Shown piece by piece: positions 1-7,113 of a stretch of 30,789 bases of DNA; positions within the stretch are counted from its first letter, which is position 1, and each line of letters starts with the position of its first letter. Where the stretch lies: the NCBI GenBank assembly GCA_040379385.1, contig JBEILF010000012.1:1-30789 (forward strand), given 5' to 3'. A program made the position numbers and the translations under genes. The notes below the pieces were generated by a model. That model was not told the origin of the DNA. It saw only the letters and a list, made by a program, of their open reading frames with translations, and made no database searches. The stretch comes from UKL13-2 sp040379385 (GTDB taxonomy: Bacteria; Pseudomonadota; Gammaproteobacteria; Burkholderiales; Usitatibacteraceae).

Positions 1-84
1 CCCGATGCGCTGCGCGCGCAACTCGCTGCGGAGATCAGTAAGTGGGGCCCAATCAACAAGAAAGCTGGCGTGTACGCTGACTAA
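1..84 (+). CDS. C-terminal tail of a Bug/TctC-family tricarboxylate-type solute receptor (partial)
   Basis: The first 27 codons in frame 1, ending in TAA at 82–84, read …QLAAEISKWGPINKKAGVYAD. This matches the usual C-terminus of periplasmic Bug receptors (tripartite tricarboxylate transporter substrate-binding family), which typically end in a K-W-G-P-[VI]-I-K-x-A-G block. Such receptors are greatly expanded in Burkholderiales. The gene is cut by the window edge, so ligand and start cannot be judged. A strong terminator follows 28 bp after the stop, so it is the last gene of its transcript. The family call rests on a short motif only. Confidence 0.6.
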   Translation, partial: PDALRAQLAAEISKWGPINKKAGVYAD

Positions 85-112
85 TCAGCAAATCGTAGTT
101 AGATTAAGAATG

Positions 113-137
113 AAAACGCCCCGGAAGGGGCGTTTTT
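113..137 (+). terminator. Rho-independent terminator after the receptor gene
   Basis: A perfect 10-bp stem (AAAACGCCCC, 113–122, with GGGGCGTTTT, 127–136) closes a GGAA tetraloop and runs into a T tract. It sits 28 bp downstream of the receptor stop codon. The A-rich 5' arm means it could also work on the minus strand. Confidence 0.9.
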
Positions 138-212
138 CTTTGTTTGGTGGGATTGGTTGGCACCCTGCTGATTTGAGTGCGGGATAGAATTGGTGCGAAC
201 GGCTAAGGTAAC

Positions 213-299
213 TGGGGTCAGACACCATTTAAAATGGTAGAGTATAATAAATGGGGTCAGACACCATTTATAAGAATAACTGGGGTCAGACACCATTTA
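213..299 (+). repeat. Three direct copies of a 19-bp repeat (RAYT-associated type)
   Basis: TGGGGTCAGACACCATTTA occurs at 213–231, 252–270 and 281–299. Copies 1 and 3 extend further: both are preceded by AAC and followed by AAATGGTAGAGTA, so they share a unit of about 35 bp. The middle copy has different flanks. Repeats beginning TGGGGTCAGA are commonly seen beside IS200-like REP-associated tyrosine transposase genes in Proteobacteria. A start codon of such a gene lies 40 bp downstream. Confidence 0.85.
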
Positions 300-390
300 A
301 AATGGTAGAGTAGTGACCTCCAACTCGTCAAACCCCTCATGGCACGCCTTCCCCGCTACGCAACCCAAGGGGTCGGAGTCAAATTGATTT
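213..390 (+). mobile_element. Degenerate RAYT/IS200-like element, internally deleted
   Basis: The stretch runs from the three TGGGGTCAGA repeats, through the truncated transposase start at 339, to GGGGTCGGAGTCAAATTGAT at 369–388, which looks like the variant repeat usually found on the far side of RAYT genes. Nearly the whole transposase reading frame (normally roughly 150–300 codons) is missing, so the element cannot move on its own but could be mobilised in trans. The boundaries are inferred from the repeats; no target-site duplication was found. Confidence 0.55.
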
Positions 391-407
391 CAACCATAAC
401 CATTTGA
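339..407 (+). pseudogene. Remnant of an REP-associated tyrosine transposase (first codons only)
   Basis: ATG at 339 opens a 22-codon frame starting MARLPRYATQG and ending at TGA 405–407. RAYT transposases (Y1-type, TnpA_REP) very often start M-A-R-L-P-R followed by a short stretch and the H-V-x-x-R-G-N block. Here the frame runs straight into the downstream repeat GGGGTCGGAGTC instead, so the catalytic HUH and Tyr regions are gone. The simplest reading is an internal deletion joining the start of the gene to its 3' flanking repeat. A chance match of a short peptide is possible, but the repeats on both sides support the call. Confidence 0.55.
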
Positions 408-549
408 GCTGAGTCCGCCGAGACCTCTGCGCGACCAAACGAATGACGACCGTCGGGAAATCTGTACAGCCGCATTGGGTCAGTAGTTCGCCTTCGCGCT
501 GCCGCAGAACCGCAATTCTCCGCTCCCGATACGCCGCACCGCGACGCGT

Positions 550-555
550 TAAACT
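550..555 (+). promoter_or_regulatory. Possible -10 element giving a leaderless HAD mRNA
   Basis: TAAACT at 550–555 lies exactly 6 nt before the ATG at 562, where transcription would be expected to begin. No Shine-Dalgarno sequence is visible before this ATG. No good -35 hexamer is seen at the right spacing, so the call is weak. Confidence 0.25.
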
Positions 556-561
556 CGCGTC

Positions 562-1434
562 ATGAGTAAAAAAGACTTCTTCCAAAACACCATCGCCATG
601 GTCTACGACTTTGATGGCACGTTGTCGCCGCAGCCCATGCAGGAATACACCGTGCTGCCAAAGATCGGGGTCGAGCCTGAGGAGTTTTGGGCGCAGGTGC
701 ACAAAGAAGCGCGCGAGACCGGATCCGATCCGATGCTAACGTATATGCGGCTGATGATGGAAAAGCTCTACAAACATGATGACGTCAAGGTCACGCGCGA
801 AGACTTCGCGGTGATGGCCAAACGCATCAAGTATTTCCCCGGCGTGGAAACGTGGTTCCCGCAGATTGATGCCTATATCAATGAACGCAGTGGCGGGCGC
901 GTTCGAGTGCAGCACTACATCATCTCGGCGGGGCAAAAAGAGATTTTGGAAGGCGTGTCGATTCGTAAACACTTCAAACAAATTTACGCGTCCGAATACC
1001 ATTTCAATCAGTACGGCATCGCCACCTTCCCGAAGCTGTTGATCACCGATACATCAAAGACACAGTTTTTGTTTCGTATCAACAAGGGAAAAGAACTGTT
1101 GTCTGAGTCGATCAATGAACACATGCCTGAAGAGCGGCGCCCTATTCCATTTTCAAACATGATTTATCTCGGCGATGGCATGACCGATGTGCCGTCGATG
1201 GCGTTGGCAAAAAAGAGTGGCGGACATGCGGTGGCGGTCTACAACCCGAAGATGCCAAAAACAAAACAAATCTGTATGGGGCTGCTTGATGCGGGGCGTG
1301 TCGACTTCATTGCGCCGGCGGATTATCGCGCGACGAGTAAGCTGGCTGCGCGGGTACGGCTGCTGCTCGATTCGGTGATTGCAGGCATTGCGTACGCGGA
1401 GGAAGTCGCCGCGTGTAAATCTGAACAATCCTGA
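562..1434 (+). CDS. HAD-superfamily phosphatase
   Basis: A 290-residue cytoplasmic hydrolase of the haloacid dehalogenase superfamily. Motif I is D16-F-D-G-T (nucleophile D16, acid/base D18), motif II is probably S122 in the I-I-S-A-G block, a motif III lysine is K166 or K175, and motif IV is G204-D-G-M-T-D209, which binds Mg2+. The long insertion between motifs I and II (about residues 30–115) forms an alpha-helical cap of the C1 kind. The substrate cannot be read from sequence; many relatives act on phosphoserine or sugar phosphates. It is followed 8 bp later by birA, so the two are probably co-transcribed. The ATG at 562 has no visible ribosome binding site but is the natural start: the DFDGT motif follows 15 residues later, as is usual. 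Confidence 0.85.
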   Translation: MSKKDFFQNTIAMVYDFDGTLSPQPMQEYTVLPKIGVEPEEFWAQVHKEARETGSDPMLTYMRLMMEKLYKHDDVKVTREDFAVMAKRIKYFPGVETWFPQIDAYINERSGGRVRVQHYIISAGQKEILEGVSIRKHFKQIYASEYHFNQYGIATFPKLLITDTSKTQFLFRINKGKELLSESINEHMPEERRPIPFSNMIYLGDGMTDVPSMALAKKSGGHAVAVYNPKMPKTKQICMGLLDAGRVDFIAPADYRATSKLAARVRLLLDSVIAGIAYAEEVAACKSEQS

Positions 1435-1442
1435 AGCCGAAC

Positions 1443-2444
1443 ATGACTGAGTTGCATGTTCGCCCGCTGACTTTCACATTGCTGCGTGAGTTATCTGCCG
1501 AGCGTTTCATCTCGGGTGTGGAATTGGCGGAGAAACATGGTGTATCGCGCAGCGCGATCTCGGATGCGCTGAAAGAGGTGAATAACCTTGGCGTACAAGT
1601 TTTCTCGTTGACACGACGTGGCTATCGGCTCGCCGAGCCGCTGCAACTGCTCGACATTGATGTGATTCGCCAGCGCATGGGGTCGAGCGCGCATCGCCTT
1701 GATCTACGGCTGGCGGATGTGATCGATTCCACCAACACCGAGTTATTGAATCAAGCGGCGTCCGGTGCCGTATCGGGAACCTGTCTCGCAGCCGAGCTGC
1801 AAACCGCCGGACGTGGCCGCCGGGGACGTGTTTGGAAATCGGCGCTCGGTGCTTCACTCACGTTTTCACTTTTGTGGCGTTTTGAGATCGGCGCGGCGTC
1901 ACTAGGCGGGCTCTCACTGGCGGTGGGGCTGGCTGTCGCCAATGCATTACGCGCCTTGGGGATTGACGCCGAACTGAAGTGGCCCAACGATATCGTTGTG
2001 GATGGCAAAAAACTCGGCGGCATCCTCATTGAAACGCAAGGCGATATGCTTGGTCCGATGATTGCGGTTATCGGCGTGGGCTTGAATGTTCGGCTACCTG
2101 AGTCGATTAAGCTTACTATCGATCAGCCGGTCACAGACCTAGCAACGGTGAGTGCGGATGCGGCGGTTGCCTCGCCCGCGCTGAATCGAAATATCTTATT
2201 GCCAGCCATCCTTGCCCAGCTCGTTGCGGTGTTGGATCAATTTCAGCGCGGTGGCTTTGGTTCACTGCGCGACCAGTGGCGGGTGCTGCACGCGCATCAG
2301 GGTTGCTGGGTCGACGTGAACGGTGCGACAGAGTGCTTTGTTGCGAAGGTACTTGATGTCAGTGAGGATGGAGCGCTGATTGTGGAACGCGACGGCGCTC
2401 GTCTCCGGCTGACGGCGGCAGAAATTTCGATACGTCACAACTGA
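1443..2444 (+). CDS. birA: Bifunctional biotin–[acetyl-CoA carboxylase] ligase / biotin operon repressor
   Basis: A 333-residue BirA with an N-terminal winged helix-turn-helix (about residues 12–65, including L-A-E-K-H-G-V-S-R-S-A-I-S) and a catalytic biotin ligase domain. The biotinyl-AMP loop is G123-R-G-R-R-G-R129, the biotin/ATP site has K179-W-P-N-D183, and the catalytic lysine is likely K190 in G-K-K-L-G-G. A C-terminal SH3-like domain follows from about residue 285. It attaches biotin to the carboxyl carrier protein of acetyl-CoA carboxylase and, having the DNA-binding domain, may also repress biotin genes. The start 8 bp after the HAD stop suggests one operon. In many betaproteobacteria coaX (type III pantothenate kinase) comes next; here it does not. 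Confidence 0.95.
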   Translation: MTELHVRPLTFTLLRELSAERFISGVELAEKHGVSRSAISDALKEVNNLGVQVFSLTRRGYRLAEPLQLLDIDVIRQRMGSSAHRLDLRLADVIDSTNTELLNQAASGAVSGTCLAAELQTAGRGRRGRVWKSALGASLTFSLLWRFEIGAASLGGLSLAVGLAVANALRALGIDAELKWPNDIVVDGKKLGGILIETQGDMLGPMIAVIGVGLNVRLPESIKLTIDQPVTDLATVSADAAVASPALNRNILLPAILAQLVAVLDQFQRGGFGSLRDQWRVLHAHQGCWVDVNGATECFVAKVLDVSEDGALIVERDGARLRLTAAEISIRHN

Positions 2445-2561
2445 GGTGCGGTATCGGTTAGGATGGCTTTGGATTTACAATTGCGACGCTGGCATACGAC
2501 GATCACGAGCACTGCCTAGTCGATGCACGGGCGCAGCAAAAGCATAATCAAAGACGAAATC

Positions 2562-3296
2562 ATGGCGCGTTTTATTTTTTTTCTGTTGCTCGTGGCCAAT
2601 CTGGCGCTCGCCGGGCATATCTACCTGACGTCGACTCAGCCGCGCGAAGGTTTGGGTGTCGAGGTAAATCGTGACGCGATCAAAGTGTTATCGATTACTG
2701 ATCCGGCAAAGGCGCAGGGCGAAGCGCTTCTTGCCAAGAAACTTATTGAGTCCTTGACCTCGACCTCTTGTTTGCAGCTATCAGTGAAACCAGCCGACGC
2801 ACAGCGCGCGCAAACGGTACTTGGTACGATGGTGCTGGCTGACCGCCTTGATTTTAACAACGTCGAAGAGTTCACCCGCTTTGCAGTCGTACTGCCTGTG
2901 CAGCGTGACCGCAAGGCCGCCGATAAGCTGGTTGCTAATTTAAGAAAGGAGAACATAAAGGACGTACTTGTCATGGCGGACAACAGTGTGTCTCTTGGTT
3001 TGTTTTCGACCGAGGACGCCGCGAAGCGGATTGTGGCGGAGATGGCAACAAAAGCGGCGAATCTGGTCACGGGCATCACCATCATGCCAAAAAATCCGCA
3101 GACGAAAGAGACGGTGTTCACGATTCGTGCGCCAGACGCTGGAGTTATCGGCAAGGTGGCGTTGATGCAACGCGACTTCGAAGCGAGTGTATTGAAGGGG
3201 GCGGATTGCCCGGAGCCAAGGGCAACGCCTGCGGTGGCAACCCAGACTGCGCCGCCATCTGCTGCACCGACTGATTCGGAAAAAACCAAACGCTAG
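2562..3296 (+). CDS. SPOR-like single-pass membrane protein
   Basis: A 244-residue protein beginning M-A-R-F-I-F-F-L-L-L-V-A-N-L-A-L-A, a signal anchor (residues 3–20) with the bulk in the periplasm. The middle (about 75–185) contains C-L-Q-L-S, a D-A-Q-R-A-Q stretch, R-K-E-N-I-K-D-V-L-V-M and S-L-G-L-F-S-T-E-D-A-A-K-R, which fit the SPOR-type proteins encoded after birA–coaX in betaproteobacteria. SPOR domains bind denuded peptidoglycan at the septum, so a role near the division site is plausible. The start at 2562 is preferred over an in-frame ATG at 2523 because it places the membrane segment at the N-terminus. The C-terminal 30 residues are Pro/Ala/Thr-rich. Confidence 0.65.
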   Translation: MARFIFFLLLVANLALAGHIYLTSTQPREGLGVEVNRDAIKVLSITDPAKAQGEALLAKKLIESLTSTSCLQLSVKPADAQRAQTVLGTMVLADRLDFNNVEEFTRFAVVLPVQRDRKAADKLVANLRKENIKDVLVMADNSVSLGLFSTEDAAKRIVAEMATKAANLVTGITIMPKNPQTKETVFTIRAPDAGVIGKVALMQRDFEASVLKGADCPEPRATPAVATQTAPPSAAPTDSEKTKR

Positions 3297-3478
3297 TATC
3301 AACGCGCATCTTGAGGCATTTTGATGTGAAGATGCCAATAGATTCTAGGTTTTTTTCCAAGGCGAAATTCTCTAAACCGCAAATTTGCCGTCTCAAACTT
3401 GCTGTCATTCACCGCTGTTTTAGTCGCTTCGCTGGAATCCAGTCCTTGGCCATAAAAACTGGTTACGGCGGGCCACGA

Positions 3479-3494
3479 CCCAGCCTACGCTGGG
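3479..3494. terminator. Hairpin between convergent genes, possible bidirectional stop or REP-like unit
   Basis: CCCAGC (3479–3484) pairs with GCTGGG (3489–3494) around a CTAC loop. It lies in the 226-bp gap between the convergent SPOR gene and FAD oxidase. There is no T run on either side, so termination is uncertain; the sequence resembles short GC-rich intergenic palindromes seen in many betaproteobacteria. Confidence 0.35.
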
Positions 3495-3522
3495 GCGACG
3501 TGGTTATTGGCAGATCCTCGGG

Positions 3523-4932
3523 CTAAAGTACTTTACCCGGGTTCATCAAGTTATGCGGGTCGAGGGTGGCTTTCATTGCGCGCATGAGATCGAGGGCAAC
3601 TGGTGATTTGTGCATCGGTAACTCAGCACGTTTGAGTTGGCCAATGCCGTGTTCTGCTGAGATGGAGCCGCCAAACTGATCCACATGGGCAAAAACAATC
3701 TTGTTGATTTCGGCCGCATTCGCAAGGCCTTGCGCGGGTATTCCGCAGTTGTAGTGCAAATTGCCGTCTCCTAAATGACCGAAGCACACCAACGAAATTT
3801 CGGGGAACGCCTTCAGCAACGCTGCGTCACATGCATGCAGAAAAGCTGGGATCTTGGAGATTGGAATCGAGATATCGTGTTTAACATTCTTGCCTTCGAG
3901 GCGCTGCGCCTCAGAGATCTGTTCGCGCAGCCGCCATAACTCAATGATTTGCGTCTCTGAAATAGCAATGACTGCATCAATCGCCTCGCCTGCTTCAAAT
4001 GAGGCCGCCAATTCCATTTCCATCCACTCGCCGATTGGCGCGTCAGCGCGTGAGTCGTTGATCTCAATTAGTACCTGCCAGGCTTGTGGGGTGGCGAATG
4101 GCTCACGGGTGTTTGGGATGTGGCGCAAGACCAAATCCAGACAAGCGCGCGAAATGAGTTCAAACCCGACCAGACGATCCGCGAATGCACGCTTAATACG
4201 ATTGAGCAATTGCACCGCATTCGCAGGATGCTCAACTGCAACTAACGCGACTGCCCGGGTTTGTGGTTTAGGGTATAGCTTGAGTGAGGCGGCGGTAATG
4301 ATGCCGAGTGTGCCCTCCGAGCCGATAAACCAATTCTTTATATCGTAACCGGTGTTGTCTTTACGCAGTACCGACAGGCCGTCCCAGATGTCGCCCTTGG
4401 GTGTCACAACCTCAAGCCCCAACACCAAATCGCGCGCGTTGCCATAACGCAAGACATTGGTGCCGCCCGCGTTGGTCGCCAAGTTCCCGCCAATGGTGCA
4501 GCTGCCTTCTGCACCGAGGGATAACGGAAACAAACGGTCGGCGTCATCGGCGGCATCTTGCACAGTTTGCAGAATTACACCCGCCTCGGCGATTAGCGTA
4601 TCGCTATCCGTGTCGATAGTGCGAATGCGGTTCATTCGGTTCAGTGACATTACGATTGCCCGACCATCGGCATCAGGCACACTGCCACCGACTTGCCCAG
4701 TATTGCCCCCCTGTGGCACGATGGGGGTTGCGGTCGACGCGCAGATCTTTACCAATGCGGCGACTTCTGCAGTGTTGGCAGGGCGCACAACGGCCAGCGC
4801 CCGGCCAGTAAAGTTGCCGCGCCAGTCGGTAAGATAGCCCGCCATATCAGCGGGGTCGGTGAGTATAGCGTTGGCACCAACCACAGAGCGAAGTTGTTCG
4901 ATCAGATCGACTGCATTGTCTGGCGCGTTCAT
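3523..4932 (-). CDS. FAD-binding oxidase/dehydrogenase of the GlcD/D-lactate dehydrogenase type
   Basis: A 469-residue flavoprotein of the vanillyl-alcohol-oxidase fold. The N-terminal FAD-binding PCMH domain (about 35–222) contains P73-Q-G-G-N-T-G79, an S-L-G-A-E-G-S-C-T-I-G-G-N-L-A-T-N-A-G-G block (138–157) and G204-S-E-G-T-L-G-I. The C-terminal oxidase domain has G385-H-L-G-D-G-N-L-H-Y-N395 and S425-A-E-H-G-I-G431, the His/Glu-bearing motifs of D-2-hydroxyacid dehydrogenases. Substrates in the family include D-lactate, glycolate and D-2-hydroxyglutarate; which one applies here is not visible. The ATG at 4932 overlaps the rfaE2 stop (ATGA), so translation is probably coupled; a longer in-frame start at 5058 would lie deep inside rfaE2 and is rejected. 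Confidence 0.9.
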   Translation of the reverse strand: MNAPDNAVDLIEQLRSVVGANAILTDPADMAGYLTDWRGNFTGRALAVVRPANTAEVAALVKICASTATPIVPQGGNTGQVGGSVPDADGRAIVMSLNRMNRIRTIDTDSDTLIAEAGVILQTVQDAADDADRLFPLSLGAEGSCTIGGNLATNAGGTNVLRYGNARDLVLGLEVVTPKGDIWDGLSVLRKDNTGYDIKNWFIGSEGTLGIITAASLKLYPKPQTRAVALVAVEHPANAVQLLNRIKRAFADRLVGFELISRACLDLVLRHIPNTREPFATPQAWQVLIEINDSRADAPIGEWMEMELAASFEAGEAIDAVIAISETQIIELWRLREQISEAQRLEGKNVKHDISIPISKIPAFLHACDAALLKAFPEISLVCFGHLGDGNLHYNCGIPAQGLANAAEINKIVFAHVDQFGGSISAEHGIGQLKRAELPMHKSPVALDLMRAMKATLDPHNLMNPGKVL

Positions 4933-5417
4933 TTCAAGTCGCCACGAATCTTTGCGAGCATCGCTGTCGTGGAACGCTCGTGTTGGAACGCAATTGAGTA
5001 GACCTTGCCCCCCCAGCCGACGACTTCGGGCGCACCTATAATTTTGTCGATGGTCCAATCGCCGCCTTTGACCAAGACTTGCGGGCGCGATTCAAGTATC
5101 CGGGCAATCGGTGTGTCCTCTTCAAACCAAGTGACCAACGAAACACTCTCCAGCGCGGCGATGACTGCCACACGGTCTTCAAGGAGATTAATCGGCCTGT
5201 CACTCCCTTTACCCAAACGTTTGACGGAGGCGTCGCTGTTGAGTGCGACCACTAGTGATGCGCCCAACGCCCGCGCCTGCGCGAGATAGGTGACATGGCC
5301 ACGATGTAGCACATCGAACACGCCGTTGGTAAACACCACCGGGCTGGCAAGGCTGGCGACACGGGTGGATATCTCGCTTGGCGGGCAAATCTTACGTTCA
5401 AATTCAGGGCGAATCAT
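4929..5417 (-). CDS. rfaE2: D-glycero-beta-D-manno-heptose 1-phosphate adenylyltransferase
   Basis: A 162-residue nucleotidyltransferase corresponding to the C-terminal half of E. coli HldE. It activates heptose 1-phosphate with ATP to give ADP-heptose for the lipopolysaccharide inner core. Seen directly: the F29-T-N-G-V-F-D-V-L-H-R-G-H41 block with the nucleotide-binding HxGH motif (H38, H41), and E147-R-S-T-T151, the counterpart of the ISSTT motif. Length fits the stand-alone enzyme, so the kinase half (rfaE1/hldA) must be elsewhere. It overlaps the FAD oxidase by 4 bp and follows the desaturase-like gene by 49 bp on the same strand. Confidence 0.92.
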   Translation of the reverse strand: MIRPEFERKICPPSEISTRVASLASPVVFTNGVFDVLHRGHVTYLAQARALGASLVVALNSDASVKRLGKGSDRPINLLEDRVAVIAALESVSLVTWFEEDTPIARILESRPQVLVKGGDWTIDKIIGAPEVVGWGGKVYSIAFQHERSTTAMLAKIRGDLK

Positions 5418-5466
5418 GTCATTTTGCCACTATGCGCGCCATACAGCTGTGCAAAGAACGCTTGGC

Positions 5467-6327
5467 CTAGGCAGCGGCAGGCGCGACCGGGGGCGTCTTC
5501 ATGCCTGCAATCAGTTCCTTGCGGAAGCGATTGAGGTCAGCGGTGGATTCAAAGGTACGGTCAAACAAAGTGGATAGCTGTTTGAGAATGCCGTTGATAA
5601 CTCGCGCCTCCCACACCTTGTCGAACTGAATCTGAGTGTCGAGCCAACGCTCAAGCCAGGTAGGATCAGGCAGCTTGGATTGCACCGTGTCGTTTGGAAA
5701 CATCGATTGATTGACGTGCAGATTGGTGGGGTGAAGCGGCTTACCCGCTTTACCGGCGCTCGCCATTAGCAGGCCGATTTTTGCGTATGCAAGTTTCGCT
5801 TCGCTGCCGACTTTTTCCATCGCACGTCGCATGTAGCGCATATACGCGCCAGCATGGCGGGCTTCGTCTTTGGAAATCGTTTCGTATATTTTTTTGATGA
5901 CTGGCTCAGTGTGCCACTCAGAGGCGCGACGGTACCATTGTGTCAAACGGATTTCACCGCAGAAGTGCAGCATCAACGTTTCTAATGCGGGTGCCGGGTC
6001 AAACGGAAAACGCACAGCGTGTAACTCTTCCTCAGTCGGAGCCATGTCGGGACGAAAACGCCTGAGATACTCCATCAACACCAGCGAGTGCTTCTGTTCC
6101 TCATAGAACCAGATGGACATGAACGCGGAGAAGTCACTGTCGTGTTGATTGTCGCGCAAAAACATTTCGGTTGCCGGTAACGCCGACCATTCCGTGATGG
6201 CATTCATCTTGATGGTGATCGCCTGTTCGTCGGTCAGCTTGGTGCCGTCGAATGTGCTCCACGGAATGTCACTGGCCATGTTCCAACGGGATTTTTCTAA
6301 ATCGGAGAAGAGGTCGGGATAAAGCAT
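5467..6327 (-). CDS. Diiron ferritin-like protein related to acyl-ACP desaturases
   Basis: A 286-residue soluble protein whose spaced acidic/His motifs form a four-helix diiron site: E46 (I-T-E-W), E76-E-Q-K-H80, E125 (G-E-I-R) and D154-E-A-R-H158. This two-times (E … E-x-x-H) arrangement is that of soluble acyl-ACP desaturases and related ferritin-like oxidases, which use O2 to introduce double bonds or hydroxyls into acyl chains. The substrate is not known. No signal peptide is seen. It lies 95 bp behind tetR on the same strand and opposite the lipid-modifying operon at 7203, which makes a role in fatty-acid modification likely. A second possible start is M17 (6279); the longer form is reported because no strong ribosome site separates them. 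Confidence 0.7.
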   Translation of the reverse strand: MLYPDLFSDLEKSRWNMASDIPWSTFDGTKLTDEQAITIKMNAITEWSALPATEMFLRDNQHDSDFSAFMSIWFYEEQKHSLVLMEYLRRFRPDMAPTEEELHAVRFPFDPAPALETLMLHFCGEIRLTQWYRRASEWHTEPVIKKIYETISKDEARHAGAYMRYMRRAMEKVGSEAKLAYAKIGLLMASAGKAGKPLHPTNLHVNQSMFPNDTVQSKLPDPTWLERWLDTQIQFDKVWEARVINGILKQLSTLFDRTFESTADLNRFRKELIAGMKTPPVAPAAA

Positions 6328-6411
6328 AGTGATTGGTCTTTGGGTAGTCGCTATTACGTTAGTGTCGGGATAGTGGAGATTGATGACAGGAGTCTATTGG
6401 TTGATTTGAGC

Positions 6412-6423
6412 ACATGGCCATGT
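6412..6423. promoter_or_regulatory. Perfect 12-bp palindrome between tetR and the desaturase-like gene
   Basis: ACATGGCCATGT reads identically on both strands and ends at the tetR stop codon, about 85 bp upstream of the desaturase-like start. It differs from the ATGAC-N6-GTCAT palindrome upstream of tetR, so if it is an operator it is for another regulator. Chance occurrence cannot be excluded. Confidence 0.25.
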
Positions 6424-7055
6424 CAATTTGATGAACTTGGCTGGTCAAGTCTCGCACGCAAGCCACCGAAAGTGGTCTGCACCATGGCTTCCACAATTTG
6501 ATCGTCCTTCAGTCCGCCCGCCTTTTGCAGAAACTCTAGGGTTGGATCACAAGATCTCGCGTACAACGTGTAGACCACAACATCATCGCCAAAAAGCGCG
6601 CTAATCTCGCCGCTCCTTCTCGCTTCTGCGGCCAATGCGTAAAAACGTTTGTTCACCTTTAACGCCAACGCCAGATACTCGATGTTCATCATCAGCGCGC
6701 GCTGAAATGCGCCGCGCGTCGAGGGTAGATGCGGAACCCCGCCGCGCAATCGGTGCTGAAGTGTCCAGCGCAAGATCTCCTCCAGCCGCCGCCCTGCCGT
6801 CCACTGTTCGGGAAACCCATCGAGTACATCGAGCGTCTGAGAGAGCAGTCGCGACATGGCCGCTGCGGCCAAGCGCTCTTTGGATGAGAAATGTTTGTAT
6901 AAACTGCCTTTTGCCACGCCAACCGCATCGGCGACATCGTCCATGGTCATAAGGTCGAAGCCCTTTTCGGACAGCAGTCGGTTTACCGCATCGAGGATGG
7001 CTTCCTCGCGCGCTTCAAACTGTTGTTTTTTAAAGGGAGTCTTCAGCGCCAGCAT
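6423..7055 (-). CDS. TetR/AcrR-family transcriptional regulator
   Basis: A 210-residue repressor with an N-terminal TetR helix-turn-helix: residues 36–56 contain M-T-M-D-D-V-A-D-A-V-G-V-A-K-G-S-L-Y-K-H-F, a textbook match. The C-terminal ligand-binding part (60–205) shows no recognisable ligand motif. It is divergently placed from the eight-gene operon starting at 7203, and a matching inverted repeat (ATGAC-N6-GTCAT, 7093–7108) lies in the 147-bp gap. It therefore probably represses that operon and itself, with an acyl compound or other lipophilic molecule as a plausible effector. Effector and sign of control are inference. Confidence 0.9.
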   Translation of the reverse strand: MLALKTPFKKQQFEAREEAILDAVNRLLSEKGFDLMTMDDVADAVGVAKGSLYKHFSSKERLAAAAMSRLLSQTLDVLDGFPEQWTAGRRLEEILRWTLQHRLRGGVPHLPSTRGAFQRALMMNIEYLALALKVNKRFYALAAEARRSGEISALFGDDVVVYTLYARSCDPTLEFLQKAGGLKDDQIVEAMVQTTFGGLRARLDQPSSSN

Positions 7056-7084
7056 ATTTAATCGACCGGAAAAGAACTTTTAAG

Positions 7085-7113
7085 TTCAAGTAATGACTAA
7101 CTGGTCATAAAAT
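7085..7113 (+). promoter_or_regulatory. Probable promoter of the lipid-modification operon
   Basis: TTCAAG (7085–7090), a 17-bp spacer and TAAAAT (7108–7113) form a sigma70-like promoter with a weak -35 (3 of 6) and a good -10 (5 of 6). The TetR-type inverted repeat fills the spacer. An alternative is TGGTCA (7102–7107) with TAAACT (7125–7130), also 17 bp apart. Both would be blocked by a repressor bound at 7093–7108. Confidence 0.45.
7093..7108. promoter_or_regulatory. Candidate TetR operator ATGAC-N6-GTCAT
   Basis: ATGAC (7093–7097) and GTCAT (7104–7108) are perfect inverted half-sites separated by six bases. The 16-bp size, and the position in the tetR/operon divergent gap, fit operators of TetR-family repressors that recognise TGAC…GTCA half-sites. 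A further ATGAC half-site at 7112–7116 may extend the bound region. Confidence 0.6.

Noticed and set aside
99..296. Minus-strand frame with repeated W-C-L-T-P
   Set aside because: It is only the translation of the three DNA repeats and has no ribosome site or homologous feel.
379..702. 107-residue minus-strand frame over the HAD start
   Set aside because: It overlaps the HAD gene start on the opposite strand, and its composition is that of an antisense shadow.
2523..2561. Longer N-terminus for the SPOR-like protein
   Set aside because: It would put 13 polar residues before the membrane anchor; the ATG at 2562 gives the normal topology.
2636..3289. 217-residue minus-strand frame opposite the SPOR gene
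   Set aside because: Ser/Ala/Thr-rich composition of a shadow frame and no start signals.
4933..5058. 42-residue N-terminal extension of the FAD oxidase
   Set aside because: It lies inside rfaE2 and has no flavoprotein similarity; the ATGA overlap start is standard.
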